Shown piece by piece: positions 47,800 through 61,385 of a stretch of 64,000 nucleotides of DNA. The translations under genes and the position numbers were made by a program. Source of the DNA: Clarkia xantiana subsp. parviflora (Eukaryota; Streptophyta; Magnoliopsida; Myrtales; Onagraceae). The DNA is taken from positions 62,001 through 126,000 of the forward strand of contig JAPTYO010000019.1 in NCBI GenBank assembly GCA_036873135.1, written 5' to 3'. Every line of letters begins with the position of its first letter. The stretch's first letter is position 1. The notes under the pieces are model-generated. The model worked only from the letters and a program-made list of their open reading frames with translations. It was not told where the DNA came from and did not search any database.

Positions 47800-47910
47800 T
47801 TTACCGACGCCGCCTATAGCGACAAACATTTTCCCGACGAAAATATATTTTTACAGAGGAATTTAGCTTTTACCGAGGAAAGTTTATATTTTTACCGACG
47901 AAATATTTTT
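47800..47910. repeat. CGTCGGTAAA subterminal-type repeats, right part
   Basis: TTACCGACG, TTTTCCCGACGAAAA and TTTTTACCGACGAAAT copies continuing those at 47075-47198. Confidence 0.55.
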
Positions 47911-48790
47911 TTTTGGTAATTTCCATAGGTTGAGTCTTGTCCAACCTAGACGACCTGCTTAGGGTTGGATCCAGCCCAGTTTGAAAGTATTAAATGACAA
48001 TATTTTCAAAATATATATATGACACAAAAAAAATTATAAAATTAAACTTGTTCTACCATGTAATTACTGTTGAGTTGTGGATCTTGATTATGGGTTGGGC
48101 CTAATTTTTTGTTCGACCAAATTTATCAGGGTTTATGAGTTTATATTCTGCCGCTATATATAGTGTTGTATTCGCTAAAAGTGTAGCCTATGTGATAATC
48201 TATAAACACCAGCCGTCATTGCCTGTGGACGTCGGTCGAATTGACCGAACCATGTTAAATCTTGTATTTTCTATTGCTTTATTTCTTATTCGTTTTCGTG
48301 AGTATTGAGAGAGTCGATCCTAACAATTACAAGGACCAGACATGTGCTACCATCGAACTATCAACCCCAACAAACTCATTGGTAGGCTAAATTTGTTAAA
48401 AATGATCGTGGTTTTTTACATATTTAAGATAGTTTTTTCAGATTTTTTATTTTTTTAAATGAAAACAGAATCTATCTGTTCTCTAAAACGCCATAATATA
48501 CCAAGGTCTTCTCCATTTTCCACAGATCAAAGTCTTCTGAGGCAGCTTTATCTAAAAACTAATGTCTACTTACTTTTGATTGGATTAAGCTACATATATT
48601 ATATTTTTTGAACAATAGTAGACTTGGTAAATTACAAAATAACTTTAATAAGATTAAGAAATTAGTAAAGTCACCAGGAGAATGATTCCTACGTACTGAC
48701 TGATAACAATAATGCAGTGTTGGCTTTAGACAACAATGATTTCTAAAGTCAACCAAACACTACCGCGTTTGGTTCCCATTCATTATAAGC
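47911..48790. other. AT-rich DNA upstream of the kinase gene
   Basis: No coding frame of interest. The last 90 bases before the kinase start codon are C/T-rich (TTCTTCTTCTCC), typical of a plant 5' leader. Confidence 0.5.
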
Positions 48791-48873
48791 TAACTTCATT
48801 TTCTTCTTCTCCAACAACACCAACTCACTCTCTTCATCATCCAAACACAAAACCCTAACTCCTCGATCTCGTC

Positions 48874-50866
48874 ATGAAGTTTCGGTTTTCGAGTTGCTTC
48901 TATGTGTCGCCGGATGCTGAAGACGTTGATGGAGCCGGAACCGGTAAGTTTCCAACATGTCTTCCTTAATTTCCTCGTACCAAAATTTCATTTGGGTGTT
49001 TTTGTCTGGTTTTATTCAGTGGTGTTACTTACTAACTTTGTTTGATTGAATGAAATTAGGAGGGGTGAATATGAACCATAAAAACTTTCAAGTGTATGCG
49101 TATAAGGAGATGAAATCAGCCACCAACGGCTTCAACTCGTCGAACAAAGTCGGGCAAGGAGCCTTCGGATCGGTGTACAAGGTATCAAGCTCGATTATGA
49201 TCAAGGATTATGTTTGTTTGGGGCCAAAGTTTCTATCCTTCATGTTGTTCATAATTCTATAAAATATAAAATTTACAGTGTAGTAAAAGAAAATTTAACT
49301 CGATTGGGACTCGAATTGAATATTGGTGTACTAAGTTTAAATTGTTAATAATAGATGTCTCATGTTTCATTTTCGTTACTCTTTTGTTTTCAGTCTGTTT
49401 TTCTGTTAAATTTGACGGATTTTTGGTCTCATGCTCCATAAAATTCATCCGGAAGAACATTTAAATAAGAGAAAATAAGAAATAGCACTTCTGCTTCCCC
49501 TTAAATTATGCCAGTTAGTGTGTATATACACTGAAATTGAAGATTTATAACTTTCTTGATTAACAGGGTAAGCTTCGAGATGGAACCCTAGTGGCCATCA
49601 AAGTGTTGTCAGTGGAGCTGGAATCGTTGCGTGGCGAGAGAGAGTTTGTCTCGGAAATTACGGCGCTCTCCGACATCAAACATCGAAACTTGGTCACACT
49701 CAGAGGATGTTGCATCGAGGGAACCGACCGTTTCCTCGTATACGATTACATGGAGAACAACAGTCTCATGCAAACATTACTTGGTACGCACGTAAATTCG
49801 TATAACCAATTATAATTACTTGCTACCCAAGTCAAGTTATTCACCAATGCTAGATTAATTAACAGGGGACGAGCAAAATCGTAAGAGGTTTAATTGGGAG
49901 GCGAGGACAAAGATCGTGATGGGAATAGCTCGGGCATTAGCTTACCTTCACGAAGAGGTCGTGCCGTATATAGTGCACCGGGATATCAAGGCGGGTAACA
50001 TTCTTCTAGATCGGAATTTCGAGCCCAAAGTTTCGGATTTCGGTCTCTCAAGGTTCCTTCAAGACAACAAAACTCATCTTAGCACTCGGGTTGCGGGGAC
50101 ACTGTAAGATGATCGATTTTTTACCGCATTTTCTTTATCGATCCTTCGATTCAGGATTCATGTGCTTACTAGTTTTGCATGTATATATGTAGAGGTTATC
50201 TCGCGCCAGAATATGCTTTCAGCGGGCGCCTGAGACGAAAATCAGATGTTTACAGCTTCGGAGTATTACTGCTAGAAATCGTTAGCGGGCTTCGTGTTTA
50301 TTCATTCGAAAGCCGAGATGGAGAGCATCTCGTTCAAAAGGTCAGTACTTATAACAAGAACTATCAATGACCATTTGTCCAACTGACTTAAAATTTCGAA
50401 ATTATAAGCAAGTACCGAGACAGATCTATATATAATATTTTTTGCCCTTATAATAAATAAAATGTACACATATTCTCAATTTAGCCCTTACAAAGTCTTA
50501 TATATTTCCCCAACTTAATCAACTGACTCAGAAATTCGAAATACTTGACAGGTATGGGAAGCAAACAAGGAAGAAAAGTTGACACAAATAATCGACCCGG
50601 TATTAGGTACTGCCTTCCCTGTAGAGGAGGCGGTTCGGGTCCTGAAGGTGGGTCTTTTGTGCGTGCAAGGATTTGCGAAACTGCGTCCGAAAATGTCGAT
50701 GGTTGTTCAGATGCTATCGAGGGAGGTTAACGTAGAAGATTACGATGTTTCGCAACCCGGACTCATTGCGAATCTTATGGATATTCTGATCGACGGTCGC
50801 AAATCCAACCAGAGCACCTTCTCTAAAGAATCCAGCTCCCCATATACAAGTTACCCTACTAGTTAG
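48874..50866 (+). CDS. Receptor-like cytoplasmic Ser/Thr kinase, CRPK1-like
   Basis: Six exons (48874-48943, 49060-49181, 49567-49783, 49866-50103, 50193-50340, 50552-50866) with GT-AG borders join in frame to 369 residues. There is no signal peptide or membrane span; a short N-terminus precedes the kinase domain. Motifs are complete: glycine loop [10 protein letters not shown] (55-64), VAIK with Lys76, HRDIKAGN (HRD 174-176), DFG 194-196, the [16 protein letters not shown] activation segment (APE 220-222) and [12 protein letters not shown]. The C-terminus has QPGLI..LMDI, as in Arabidopsis At1g16670/CRPK1, a plasma-membrane-associated kinase acting in cold signalling and the best family match from memory. 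Cys8 could be lipid-modified. No lesion is seen. The orthologue assignment is an inference; the kinase call is firm. Confidence 0.95.
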
Positions 50867-50889
50867 TTAATTAGTTTAATTTCAATGGA

Positions 50890-50890
50890 A

Positions 50891-50962
<72 letters not shown>
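50890..50962. repeat. Long (TA)n microsatellite after the kinase gene
   Basis: About 36 TA units directly downstream of the stop codon, possibly inside the 3' UTR. Confidence 0.95.
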
Positions 50963-50971
<9 letters not shown>

Positions 50972-50999
50972 ATGTATGTCCTAGTTAGGAATAGGATAG

Positions 51000-53150
<2,151 letters not shown>

Positions 53151-53406
53151 AACTTAAAAACCCTCAGCTCCCTAGTGCAATCAATGCTATGGAGTTAATG
53201 ACTACAAAACATTAGCTCAATTGACATAAATACATCGATTAATTTTAAAAAAAAAATATCCAGCTCCATATTCACTATGTTATTACATTTCCTTCAAAAT
53301 TTATAATATATATATATATATAGATAATCAGTTAATATTTAAAAATTGAACTCAATTCGTCCACTAATTTATATACTCATTTAGTTGATACTAAATTATT
53401 ATAAAA
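53151..53406. other. AT-rich DNA without recognisable genes
   Basis: It contains a short TA tract near 53305. Confidence 0.5.
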
Positions 53407-54087
53407 CTAGGTAATTTGCCCGCGCTTTGCGCGGTATGATAATTTGCGCATTTTATTAATAAAATAATATATGTAAATATATTTATAAAACGGTAATATA
53501 TTAATCATATATTATACAATTTTAAAATATATTTATTTATATTTTCCACTATTTTTTTAACTTCCTTAATAATATTTAATAATTTCATATTTTCTATATA
53601 TATTTTCAACACTTGAGTTATTTTTTGTTTTTTCTTTACTTTTTTTAATATTAAAAAAATTGTAACTATATTTAGTAATTATATATTAGTTAAAAAATAT
53701 ATTCACTATATTTTTCTAAGTTCATTATTTACTTAAATAAGTCTTTTTTTTGGCAAAGTTATTTGATTTTTTTATCTAATTTTTTTTCCGACCTATTTTT
53801 GTGTACTTTACAAATTAATTTGTTAGAGTGCAAACTTGCAATTTTCTTTTGTATGAGGTTCAAAATCCAATTTTGCAAACTTGAAATGAAACGGTTCGTA
53901 ACATGGAATGTGGAGCTTTGCTTGATTTTTAGACCTCCATGTGGAAGTAATATGTTGTTGTAACTTATCAAATTTGACATGTACCAATCAATTAACTTCA
54001 TTTTAGCACATAAGAAAAATAAAGTTGTGCAAAAACTTTACTGGTCAAGTTGTTAGAAGATTATTTAGAATTATATTATATATAGAC
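53407..54087 (-). mobile_element. Candidate non-autonomous Helitron (minus orientation)
   Basis: On the minus strand the 3' end has a GC hairpin (CCGCGC, AAA loop, GCGCGG; plus positions 53420-53434), 9 bases, then CTAG at 53410-53407 followed by T, the canonical Helitron terminus. A candidate 5' start, TCTATATATAATATAA, lies at 54087 on the minus strand, but its flanking base is not A, so the right end is unsure. No Rep/helicase coding sequence is present. The two opposed frames at 53759-54001 are incidental. Confidence 0.55.
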
Positions 54088-54188
54088 TTGTTTTAGCTCG
54101 TGAATAGTTTGAGGCTGAGTATTAATTATCTAGATTCTTTGGGGAAACTATTTGGGTTCAGGTGAGGTAATATTTAACAATTTTATTT

Positions 54189-55007
54189 GGGTTAAAGGTC
54201 ATTTTGATACCACATGTTTGCAAATATTACACTGTTCATACCACTAGTATTTTTTCGTACCGAATTGGTACCATATGTTTCCAAACCTTACTGTTTTGGT
54301 ACCTCCGTTAGGGTTCTGTCAAAAACAGCCGTTAAATGGCATGTGCCATGCACGTGACCAGCCCAAAACTTTCAATTTTGTTACAATTTAGTCCATCTAA
54401 TACATCCCTAACTTTTATTTTGTTCAATTTAGTCCTAAAGCTTCAAAATCAAACCATTTTCCCAAATTGACCTAGCCGGACTTAGCCTAGGGCTAGGTCC
54501 GACCCTGGGTCATGGTCGCCGGACCCGGGCGACCCCGACCCAGGGTCGGACCTAGCCCTAGGCTAGGTCAATTGGGACCTAGCCCCAATTGAGTTAAATT
54601 GGGGCTAGGTCCAATTGACCTAGCCGGACCTAGCTTAGGGCTAGGTCCGACCCTGGGTCAGGGTCCCCTGGGTCCGGTGACCCCGACCCAGGGTCGGACC
54701 TAGCCCATGGCTAGGTTCGGCTAGGTCAATTTGGGGAAATGGTTTGATTTTGAAGTTTTAGGACTAAATTTAACAAAATAAAAGTTAGGGATGTATTAGA
54801 TGGACTAAATTGTAACAAAATTGAAAGTTTTGGGCTGGTCACGTGCATGGCACATGCCATTTAACGGCTGTTTTTGACAGAACCTTAACGGAGGTACCAA
54901 AACAGTAAGGTTTGGAAACATATAGTACCAATTCGGTACGAAAAAATACTAGTAGTATGAACAGTGTAATTTTTGCAAACATGTGGTACCAAAATGACCT
55001 TTAACCC
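54189..55007. mobile_element. Mutator-type foldback MITE 2 with 9-bp target duplication
   Basis: Ends GGGTTAAAGGTCATTTTG and CAAAATGACCTTTAACCC (one mismatch inward) are inverted repeats. The element is flanked by the perfect 9-bp repeat ATTTTATTT at 54180-54188 and 55008-55016. The arms carry GGTACC words and GGCATGTGCCATGCACGTGA. The centre is built of CCTAGG/CAATTG palindromes as in MITE 1. Closely related to MITE 3, about 670 bases further right. Confidence 0.92.
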
Positions 55008-55673
55008 ATTTTATTTTTATTTTTAATATATAAAGGCTTTTTTTAATCTAAATAAATAAAGGTTTCGATTCTTATAATCTACGACAAACGAAACAAGTAT
55101 TATCATAATTAATTATGACTTTTCTCGGTCCAATCTGGTATAACACTGCACCTCAAAAGTAGAGAGGACATGGTCACACTGACACATTAATATTATATTT
55201 TCAGATATAAATTGTTACTGTTTCAGTCCAATAATCTGAATGATGTCACGCAATAATAATAATCACTACAAGAATTAAGGATTGTTGCGGCGACCGAATT
55301 TGCCGCAATAGCTCCCATAATCGTCGCTACACCTCTGTTGCGACAACATGTCGTCGCTATAGGGTCGCCACTATAAGGCATGGCCGGCCAAAGGGTAAGG
55401 CAACTAAAGTTAGGGCTTTAGGCTTCCGCTTATTAAGGGTCTCATATTCATAGGTATTTCAATAGCAAGCCTAGTGATGACAAAAAAATAATAATTAAAT
55501 AATGGACATCTATATCATTTAAAGTTGTAATGAAATAACGATTACCCAACAAATTAAAATCATTAATGTTGACCTCAGATTCATAGGTATATTTCAATAG
55601 TGGACCTAATGGTTACAAAAAAATAACAATGGACCTCTATAGCATTTAAGGTTGTAATGAACAAATAAAATAA

Positions 55674-56433
55674 GGGTTAAAGGTCCTTTTGGTACCACAT
55701 GTTTGCAAAAATTACACTGTTCATACCACTAGTATTTTTTCGTACCGAATTGGTACCATATGTTTCCAAACCTTACTGTTTTGGTACCTCCGTTAGGGTT
55801 CCGTCAAAAACAGCCGTTAAATGGCATGTGCCATGCACGTGACCAGCCCAAAACTTTCAATTTTGTTACAATTTAGTCCATCTAATACATCCCTAACTTT
55901 TATTTTGTTCAATTTAGTCCTAAAACTTCAAAATCAAACCATTTCCCCAAATTGACCTAGCCGGACCTAGCCCTAGGCTAGGTCCGGCTAGGTCAATTGG
56001 GACCTAGCCCCAATTGAGTTAAATTAGGGCTAGGTCCCAATTGACCTAGCCGGACTTAGCCTAGGGCTAGGTCCGACCCTGGGTCGGGGTCGCCTGGGTC
56101 CGGCGACCATGACCCAGGGTCGGACTTAGCCCATGGCTAGGTCCGGCTAGGTCAATTTGGGAAAATGGTTTGGTTTTGAAGTTTTAGGACTAAATTGAAC
56201 AAAATAAAAGTTAGGGATGTATTAGATGGACTAAATTGTAACAAAATTGAAAGTTTTGGGCTGGTCACGTGCATGGCACATGCCATTTAACGGCTGTTTT
56301 TGACGGAACCCTAACGGAGGTACCAAAACAGTAAGGTTTCGAAACATATGGTACCAATTTGGTACGAAAAAATACTAGTGGTATGAACAGTGTAATTTTT
56401 GCAAACATGTGGTACCAAAAGGACCTTTAACCC
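55674..56433. mobile_element. Mutator-type foldback MITE 3 inside the CACTA element
   Basis: Ends GGGTTAAAGGTCCTTTTGG and CCAAAAGGACCTTTAACCC are perfect inverted repeats. The 9-bp duplication ATAAAATAA lies at 55665-55673 and 56434-56442. Arms are nearly the same as in MITE 2; the palindromic centre is shorter. It is 760 bp. Confidence 0.93.
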
Positions 56434-56454
56434 ATAAAATAAAGATTACTAATG

Positions 56455-56745
56455 GATCTCCTGCGCTGGAGATCTGCAGCCGGGCTGACTGGAGCCGATT
56501 GCCGCTTGGTCGGACTGGAGCTGCTGGAACCGAGTGCCGACTGGAGCTGCTGGATCCGACTGCCGTTTGGTCGGACTAGAGTTGCTTGAACCGAGTGCCG
56601 ACTGGAGGTGCTGGAGCCTGGAGCCGATTGCCGACTGGTCGCCTGGATCCGACTGCCGACTGTAGCCTGGTCGGAGAAAAGTGCAGCTGGAGTTGAAGAG
56701 CTTTCAAGAAGAGAGAAGATGTCGCTCCCCTTCCTGCAGCTTCTC
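56455..56745. repeat. GC-rich minisatellite in the CACTA element
   Basis: Repeats of GCCGACTGGAGCTGCTGGA and TTGGTCGGACT-type words, in units of roughly 24 and 60 bases, next to MITE 3. Unlike the AT-rich CACTA DNA around it; possible captured DNA. Confidence 0.7.
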
Positions 56746-56875
56746 TGTTTTTAATCTAACCCTAAATCTCAGTTTTGGCTTATTTTATAAGTAAGTCCTT
56801 ATTATTTTTTATACTACTATATTGACCATATTAATTAATATATGTTACACAATTGATAATACTACTAAATAGAAT

Positions 56876-57038
56876 ATTAGGTATTTCGGGGCGGGTCTAC
56901 GGGGCCCCGTGACCCTAAATCCGGACCCGCCTCGAGACTGACCCGCCCCGAACTCTGCAGGTCGGCAGGTCACCGGGTCAAAATCGGGTCGGGGCCCCCG
57001 CGGGTCAGCGGGGCCCCCGAGACCCGTTGCCATCCCTA
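56876..57038. repeat. CGGGTC/GGGGCCCC-rich segment, possible hAT-type MITE end
   Basis: Ends in GTTGCCATCCCTAA; its complement TTAGGGATGGCAAC resembles the ends of plant hAT MITEs. The partner end and 8-bp duplication were not confirmed. Confidence 0.4.
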
Positions 57039-57734
57039 ACAGCAGGTGCTTATCGCGACTAAAATATATTTATCGCCGCAATAGATAAATCTATTGTGAG
57101 GATAATTTTTGAAACATTTGTGCTAAATGTTGCCACAATAGGTCTTCATATTGCGACGATGTGATAACTCAATTGCGACGATATAAGTATGAAAATATGT
57201 CGCAATAGTATATCTATTGCGAGGACCGTGTAACTCTATTGCGATGACAAACATAAAAAAATTGTCGCAACATGTATATCTATTACGAGGACTAGGTAAC
57301 TCTATTATGACGACAAATATTAAACATTGTTGCAATAGGTTTATCTATTACGAGGATTGTGTAATCCTGCTGCCATGAAATATTTAAATTATAAATGTAA
57401 TATGTCTATATATTGCGAGGATTCTATAGTACTATTACGACGAAAAATTTAAAATTATAGTCACAATACGTTTTTCTTCTGTGGTTCTGTTGCGGCGAAA
57501 AATTTAAAAGTATTGCCGCAGTGAACACTGTTGACATTCTATATAACTTTGACATATCGTCGCAATGGTTTCATCACAATTAATATTTTTAAATCTATTG
57601 CGATGAAATATTCATTACAATATAATTATTCAATAATTTTTTTTATTACAAAATAAAAATCAAATAGAAATATAATAATCGCATATAAATGACCAATATC
57701 AAAGAAAACATGAATAGTTAAATCTTTTAAAGTT

Positions 57735-58251
57735 GGGTTAACATGTCTTTTGGTCTATGATGTTTGACAACTTTTGGGTTTTGGTCAATGATGTTTTTTT
57801 TACTTAGTTTTGGTACCATATGTTTGCAGATTTTTTTCTAATTTTGGTCTAACCGTTACATTCCGTCCATTTTTTGACATGTACAAGTCACGTGATCCAC
57901 TCTAAACTTTCAATTTAGTCCCTCTAATACTTTCCTAACTTTTTTTGTGTTCAATTTAGTCCCGAACTTTCAAAAATTCAATTGGACCTATTGTCCAATT
58001 TGGGTCAATTTTGAAACTTCGGGACTAAATTGAACCAAAAAAAAGGTTAAGAAAGCATTAGAGAGACTAAATTTAAAGTTTAGAGTGGATCATGTGACTT
58101 GAACATGTCAAAAAATGGACGGAATGTAACGGTTTGACCAAAACTAAAAAAAATCTGCAAACATATGGTACCAAAACTAGGTAAAAAAAAAACATCATTG
58201 ACCAAAACCCAAAAATTGTCAAACATCATGGACCAAAAGACCTGTTAACCC
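57735..58251. mobile_element. Mutator-type foldback MITE 4 inside the CACTA element
   Basis: Ends GGGTTAACATGTCTTTTGG and CCAAAAGACCTGTTAACCC pair with one mismatch and one shift. The perfect 9-bp repeat TTTAAAGTT flanks it at 57726-57734 and 58252-58260. It is 517 bp, with arms complementary over most of their length and a short centre without the CCTAGG array. Confidence 0.92.
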
Positions 58252-60100
58252 TTTAAAGTTTTATCATATGCTCATCTAAAACTACATAATTGTCATGTAC
58301 AAAAGTTTATGAATATAAAAATTCAAATAACAATTACATAAGCCTATGCTTTCTCCGGAATATATTCTTCGATTCTTTGCTCTTCTTATGATCAATATTC
58401 TTTAAATTTCCACGGTGTCAAATCAAATGACTACCTGAAAAAGCACAAAACATTGTTATCATCAAATAAAAATTTATAAAGTTATAAAATACTTTACTTT
58501 ATAAATTATTTAATATGCCCCGAAATAAAATTAACTTCAATCTTTTGTAAACATTTTCCTTTTCAGTAGTGTGAATCGTTGACCAATTTTTAAAAAATAT
58601 AGAAACATACACTTTAATCGCATTTCCAAACTCTCACCTTCTTGACAGCGTCAATTGGACCAGGCGCACGTACTGCGGTGGCTGGAACAGCAGCGCAGCG
58701 ACGAAGTGAAGGCGGAGAGACGCGGAGCGATGGCGGAGCAGTGGCGGTTGTGCAACAATCTATTTACTATATATCAAATCTTTGTATAATGCAGGAGATA
58801 TATACGTAAATGCTTGCGTTAAGATTTTATGGTAAACAATGCTATTTATTATGGTAATTCAATCAGGTCATATTTTCCTTTTCTCTTTTTAGCCAAATAA
58901 GGCTATTTTATTATGGTAAACAATGTGATTAACTTTTAGTTTAGGTAAATAATTAATTAGCTTCTTCAATCACAATTAAAATTCAAATTTGTAAAAAGTG
59001 AAAATAATTTTTATGAATATTTATTAATAAGAAAATATATTTATAGTGACGATTATAATCTACCGCGAGGACAATTTCATCACAACATGCAAATGGTTAA
59101 AGTTTATGAAAAATAAAGTTAGATTTTTATTTTTATATATATTTTTCCAATTCTAGTGTATTAAGTTTACACTTTAAGGTTAGGCTTATAAGATTTAATA
59201 TTAATTTTAAGATTTATAGTTTAAGGTTATCCATGCTTATAAAGTTTGATGTTTAAACTTAAAAGATTAAGGTTAATTTTTAAGGTTTATAGTTTAAGGT
59301 TGTAAATGGTTAAAATGTTTAAGCTTTAGAGTTTACGGTTTATGATATGAAGGTTAAGGTTAATTATAAGATTTATAGTTTAAGGTTTCATGTTATAAAT
59401 GGTTAAAAAAATGTAATGGTTTAGAGTTTAAGGTATACGGTTAAATTTAAGGTTTAGACTTTGAGGTTATAAAAAGTTAAAAGGTTTAAAGTTTAGAATT
59501 TAAGGTTAATTTTTAGGTTTAGAGTTTATGGTTATAAATGTTAAAAAGTCTATTTGTAGGTTTAAGGTTAAAAAGGGTTAAAATGTGTAATAGCATGAAA
59601 AAAAGTTTGGTCATATACTTCTTTAGAAATGAATTGTGATCGACTCCCAGCAGTTGCATTTGAGCTTTATTTACTACGTTCTTACTGCAAAATACCAACT
59701 CTTTTGCGAGGACCCGGAATAGACTTGGTATTGTCGCAATTGCATGCACACAAAAAAAAAAATAAGTACTAAAATTTTGTTGAGAATATTGTTAATACGA
59801 GAATCAGTCGTCGCAGTTGAATTTTATGCATCGCCAATATACCTAATATATAGTCAGGATATATGGTCATCACATTACACTTGGTGTCATCGCAATCATG
59901 CCCGAAAAAGTTAAACTTTAGATGAAACATTTTTTATTGCACTAAACTGTCTTCGTAATTGGATATTACAATTCATCTTAACATACATATTATACTTCAT
60001 GTACATGTGATCCTTGCAATAGATTTATTATTCTCTCAATGCTCACTCGAAAAAAGTTGGCGCCAAAATTTAGATTAAAACATTGTTATTGCGAGACGCA
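58252..60100. other. Interior of the CACTA element
   Basis: 58630-58755 is GC-rich (GGCGGAGAGACGCGGAGCGA) without a recognised product. 59160-59580 is a degenerate array of TTTAAGGTTAGAGTTTAAGG-like words. No transposase motif was found. Confidence 0.5.
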
Positions 60101-60674
60101 ATCGTCGCAATTGGATAGACACGTCGTCGCAATATACATACTATATTGTGTGGATATGTGGTTCTCGCAATAGATTTGATATCGTCGCAATTTTTTTGTC
60201 ACAAAAAGTTAATAAAAAAATTAGGTGGAAAATTTGTTATTACGAGAACTAATCGTCGCAATTGGATATTACACTTCGTCTTAATATACGCTATGTACTG
60301 CGTGGATATGTGATCTCGTAATATATTTGATATCGTCGCAATTGCTTATCCTAAAAAATTTATGCCCAAGTTTTTTTTGAAAATTTATTATTGTGAGAAT
60401 CAGTCGTCGCAATTGAATGTTACACATCATCACAATATACTAACTCTATTGCGAGGATATGTGGTCCTTGCAATAGATTTGATGTCATCGCAACATTTTT
60501 TTTACTACGATGACATGTCGTCGCAATTGGATATTGCAATAACGTTCTTGTCATGTCAACGTAATATGCGACAAATGGTATAAGTCCTCGCAAGTCGCAA
60601 TAGACATAATCAATAGCGAGGACACAATGTCGTCGCAATAGAAGTCGCCACAATATACACAAATTCTTGTAGTG

Positions 60675-61018
60675 AATAATAATAATATATTAGGGTACCC
60701 AATTTATAATGTAAAATCAGTTCAGTCTAAAATTCCTCCAATTTTTGCTCAGTCCAAACCCAATAGTACTGTTTGCATCCACTTCTTTGTATGTAGAAGA
60801 TTGAAAGTCAAATTATTACTGTAATTTTTTTTGTATATTATATTAATTTAATTTTAAATATAGGATGAGCATTACATCATCACATGCATTGATCATGGTC
60901 TAAATCCATCCATTCTTCAAAACTAAACACTTCTCCCATTATTAAGTTGTTTATAATAATAGCATTACATTACAGAGACAGACATATATAAGAAAATGAC
61001 AAGAAAATGAAAGCCAAA
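60675..61018. other. AT-rich spacer between two CACTA-like elements
   Basis: No gene recognised. Confidence 0.5.
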
Positions 61019-61270
61019 CACTACAAGAAAACATACAATTAACATGAACTTTGACACGAGGCAGTTCCTCGTGTCAAACCGGCACGACATTATATACGAA
61101 TTTGACACGACCTTTCCTTTAACACGAACTTTAACACGGACTGTTGCCTTGTGTCGAATTGACACGACCTTTAGCACGATTTTGACATGTATAAAATGTA
61201 CTGTACCTAGTTCGTGTGCAATTTGTGAAATGATAATTATTTGACACAACATTTAACTCGTATTAGACAC
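61019..61270 (+). mobile_element. Second CACTA-type terminus
   Basis: CACTACAAGAAAACATAC at 61019 is a standard CACTA end. It is followed by repeated ACACGAACTTTAACACG and GACACGA words in both orientations up to about 61270. No matching right end occurs before the window ends. The overlapping frames at 60965-61252 are repeat artefacts. Confidence 0.6.
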
Positions 61271-61312
61271 GAGGCATACAATAATTTTTATATTATGAAA
61301 AGGAAAGTGGGA

Positions 61313-61385
61313 GAACAAAGATTTGAACTCACTCTCTATATGTTAAAGTTAAGGGTCAACGTGCTACCACTAAGCTAGAGCAAAC
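61313..61385 (-). ncRNA. tRNA-like relic (SINE head or decayed tRNA)
   Basis: The minus strand has an A-box-like TAGCTTAGTGG (61377-61367) and a B-box-like GAGTTCAAATC (61330-61320) at tRNA spacing. Cloverleaf pairing is poor and no acceptor stem is evident, so this is a relic, not a functional tRNA. Confidence 0.45.

Larger units (their letters stand above)
55264..60674 (+). mobile_element. Non-autonomous CACTA (En/Spm) element, 5.4 kb, with nested MITEs
   Basis: Ends are perfect 13-base inverted repeats, CACTACAAGAATT and AATTCTTGTAGTG, with a 3-bp AAT duplication on both sides (55261-55263, 60675-60677). Several hundred bases inside each end are packed with direct and inverted copies of ATTGCGACGA/TCGTCGCAAT and GCGAGGAC, the subterminal repeats that CACTA transposase binds. 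No transposase or TNP-like frame was found, so it depends on a partner element. MITEs 3 and 4 lie inside, each with its own target duplication, and therefore inserted later. Two GC-rich islands (56455-56745 and 58630-58755) may be captured sequence. Confidence 0.92.

Noticed and set aside
48559..48756. A 65-codon minus frame upstream of the kinase gene
   Set aside because: AT-rich region, no domain, and it lies in the likely promoter of the kinase gene.
57123..60662. Frames with repeated ELHGPRNRYT or AIDYVYCD-like residues
   Set aside because: They are translations of the CACTA subterminal repeat words.
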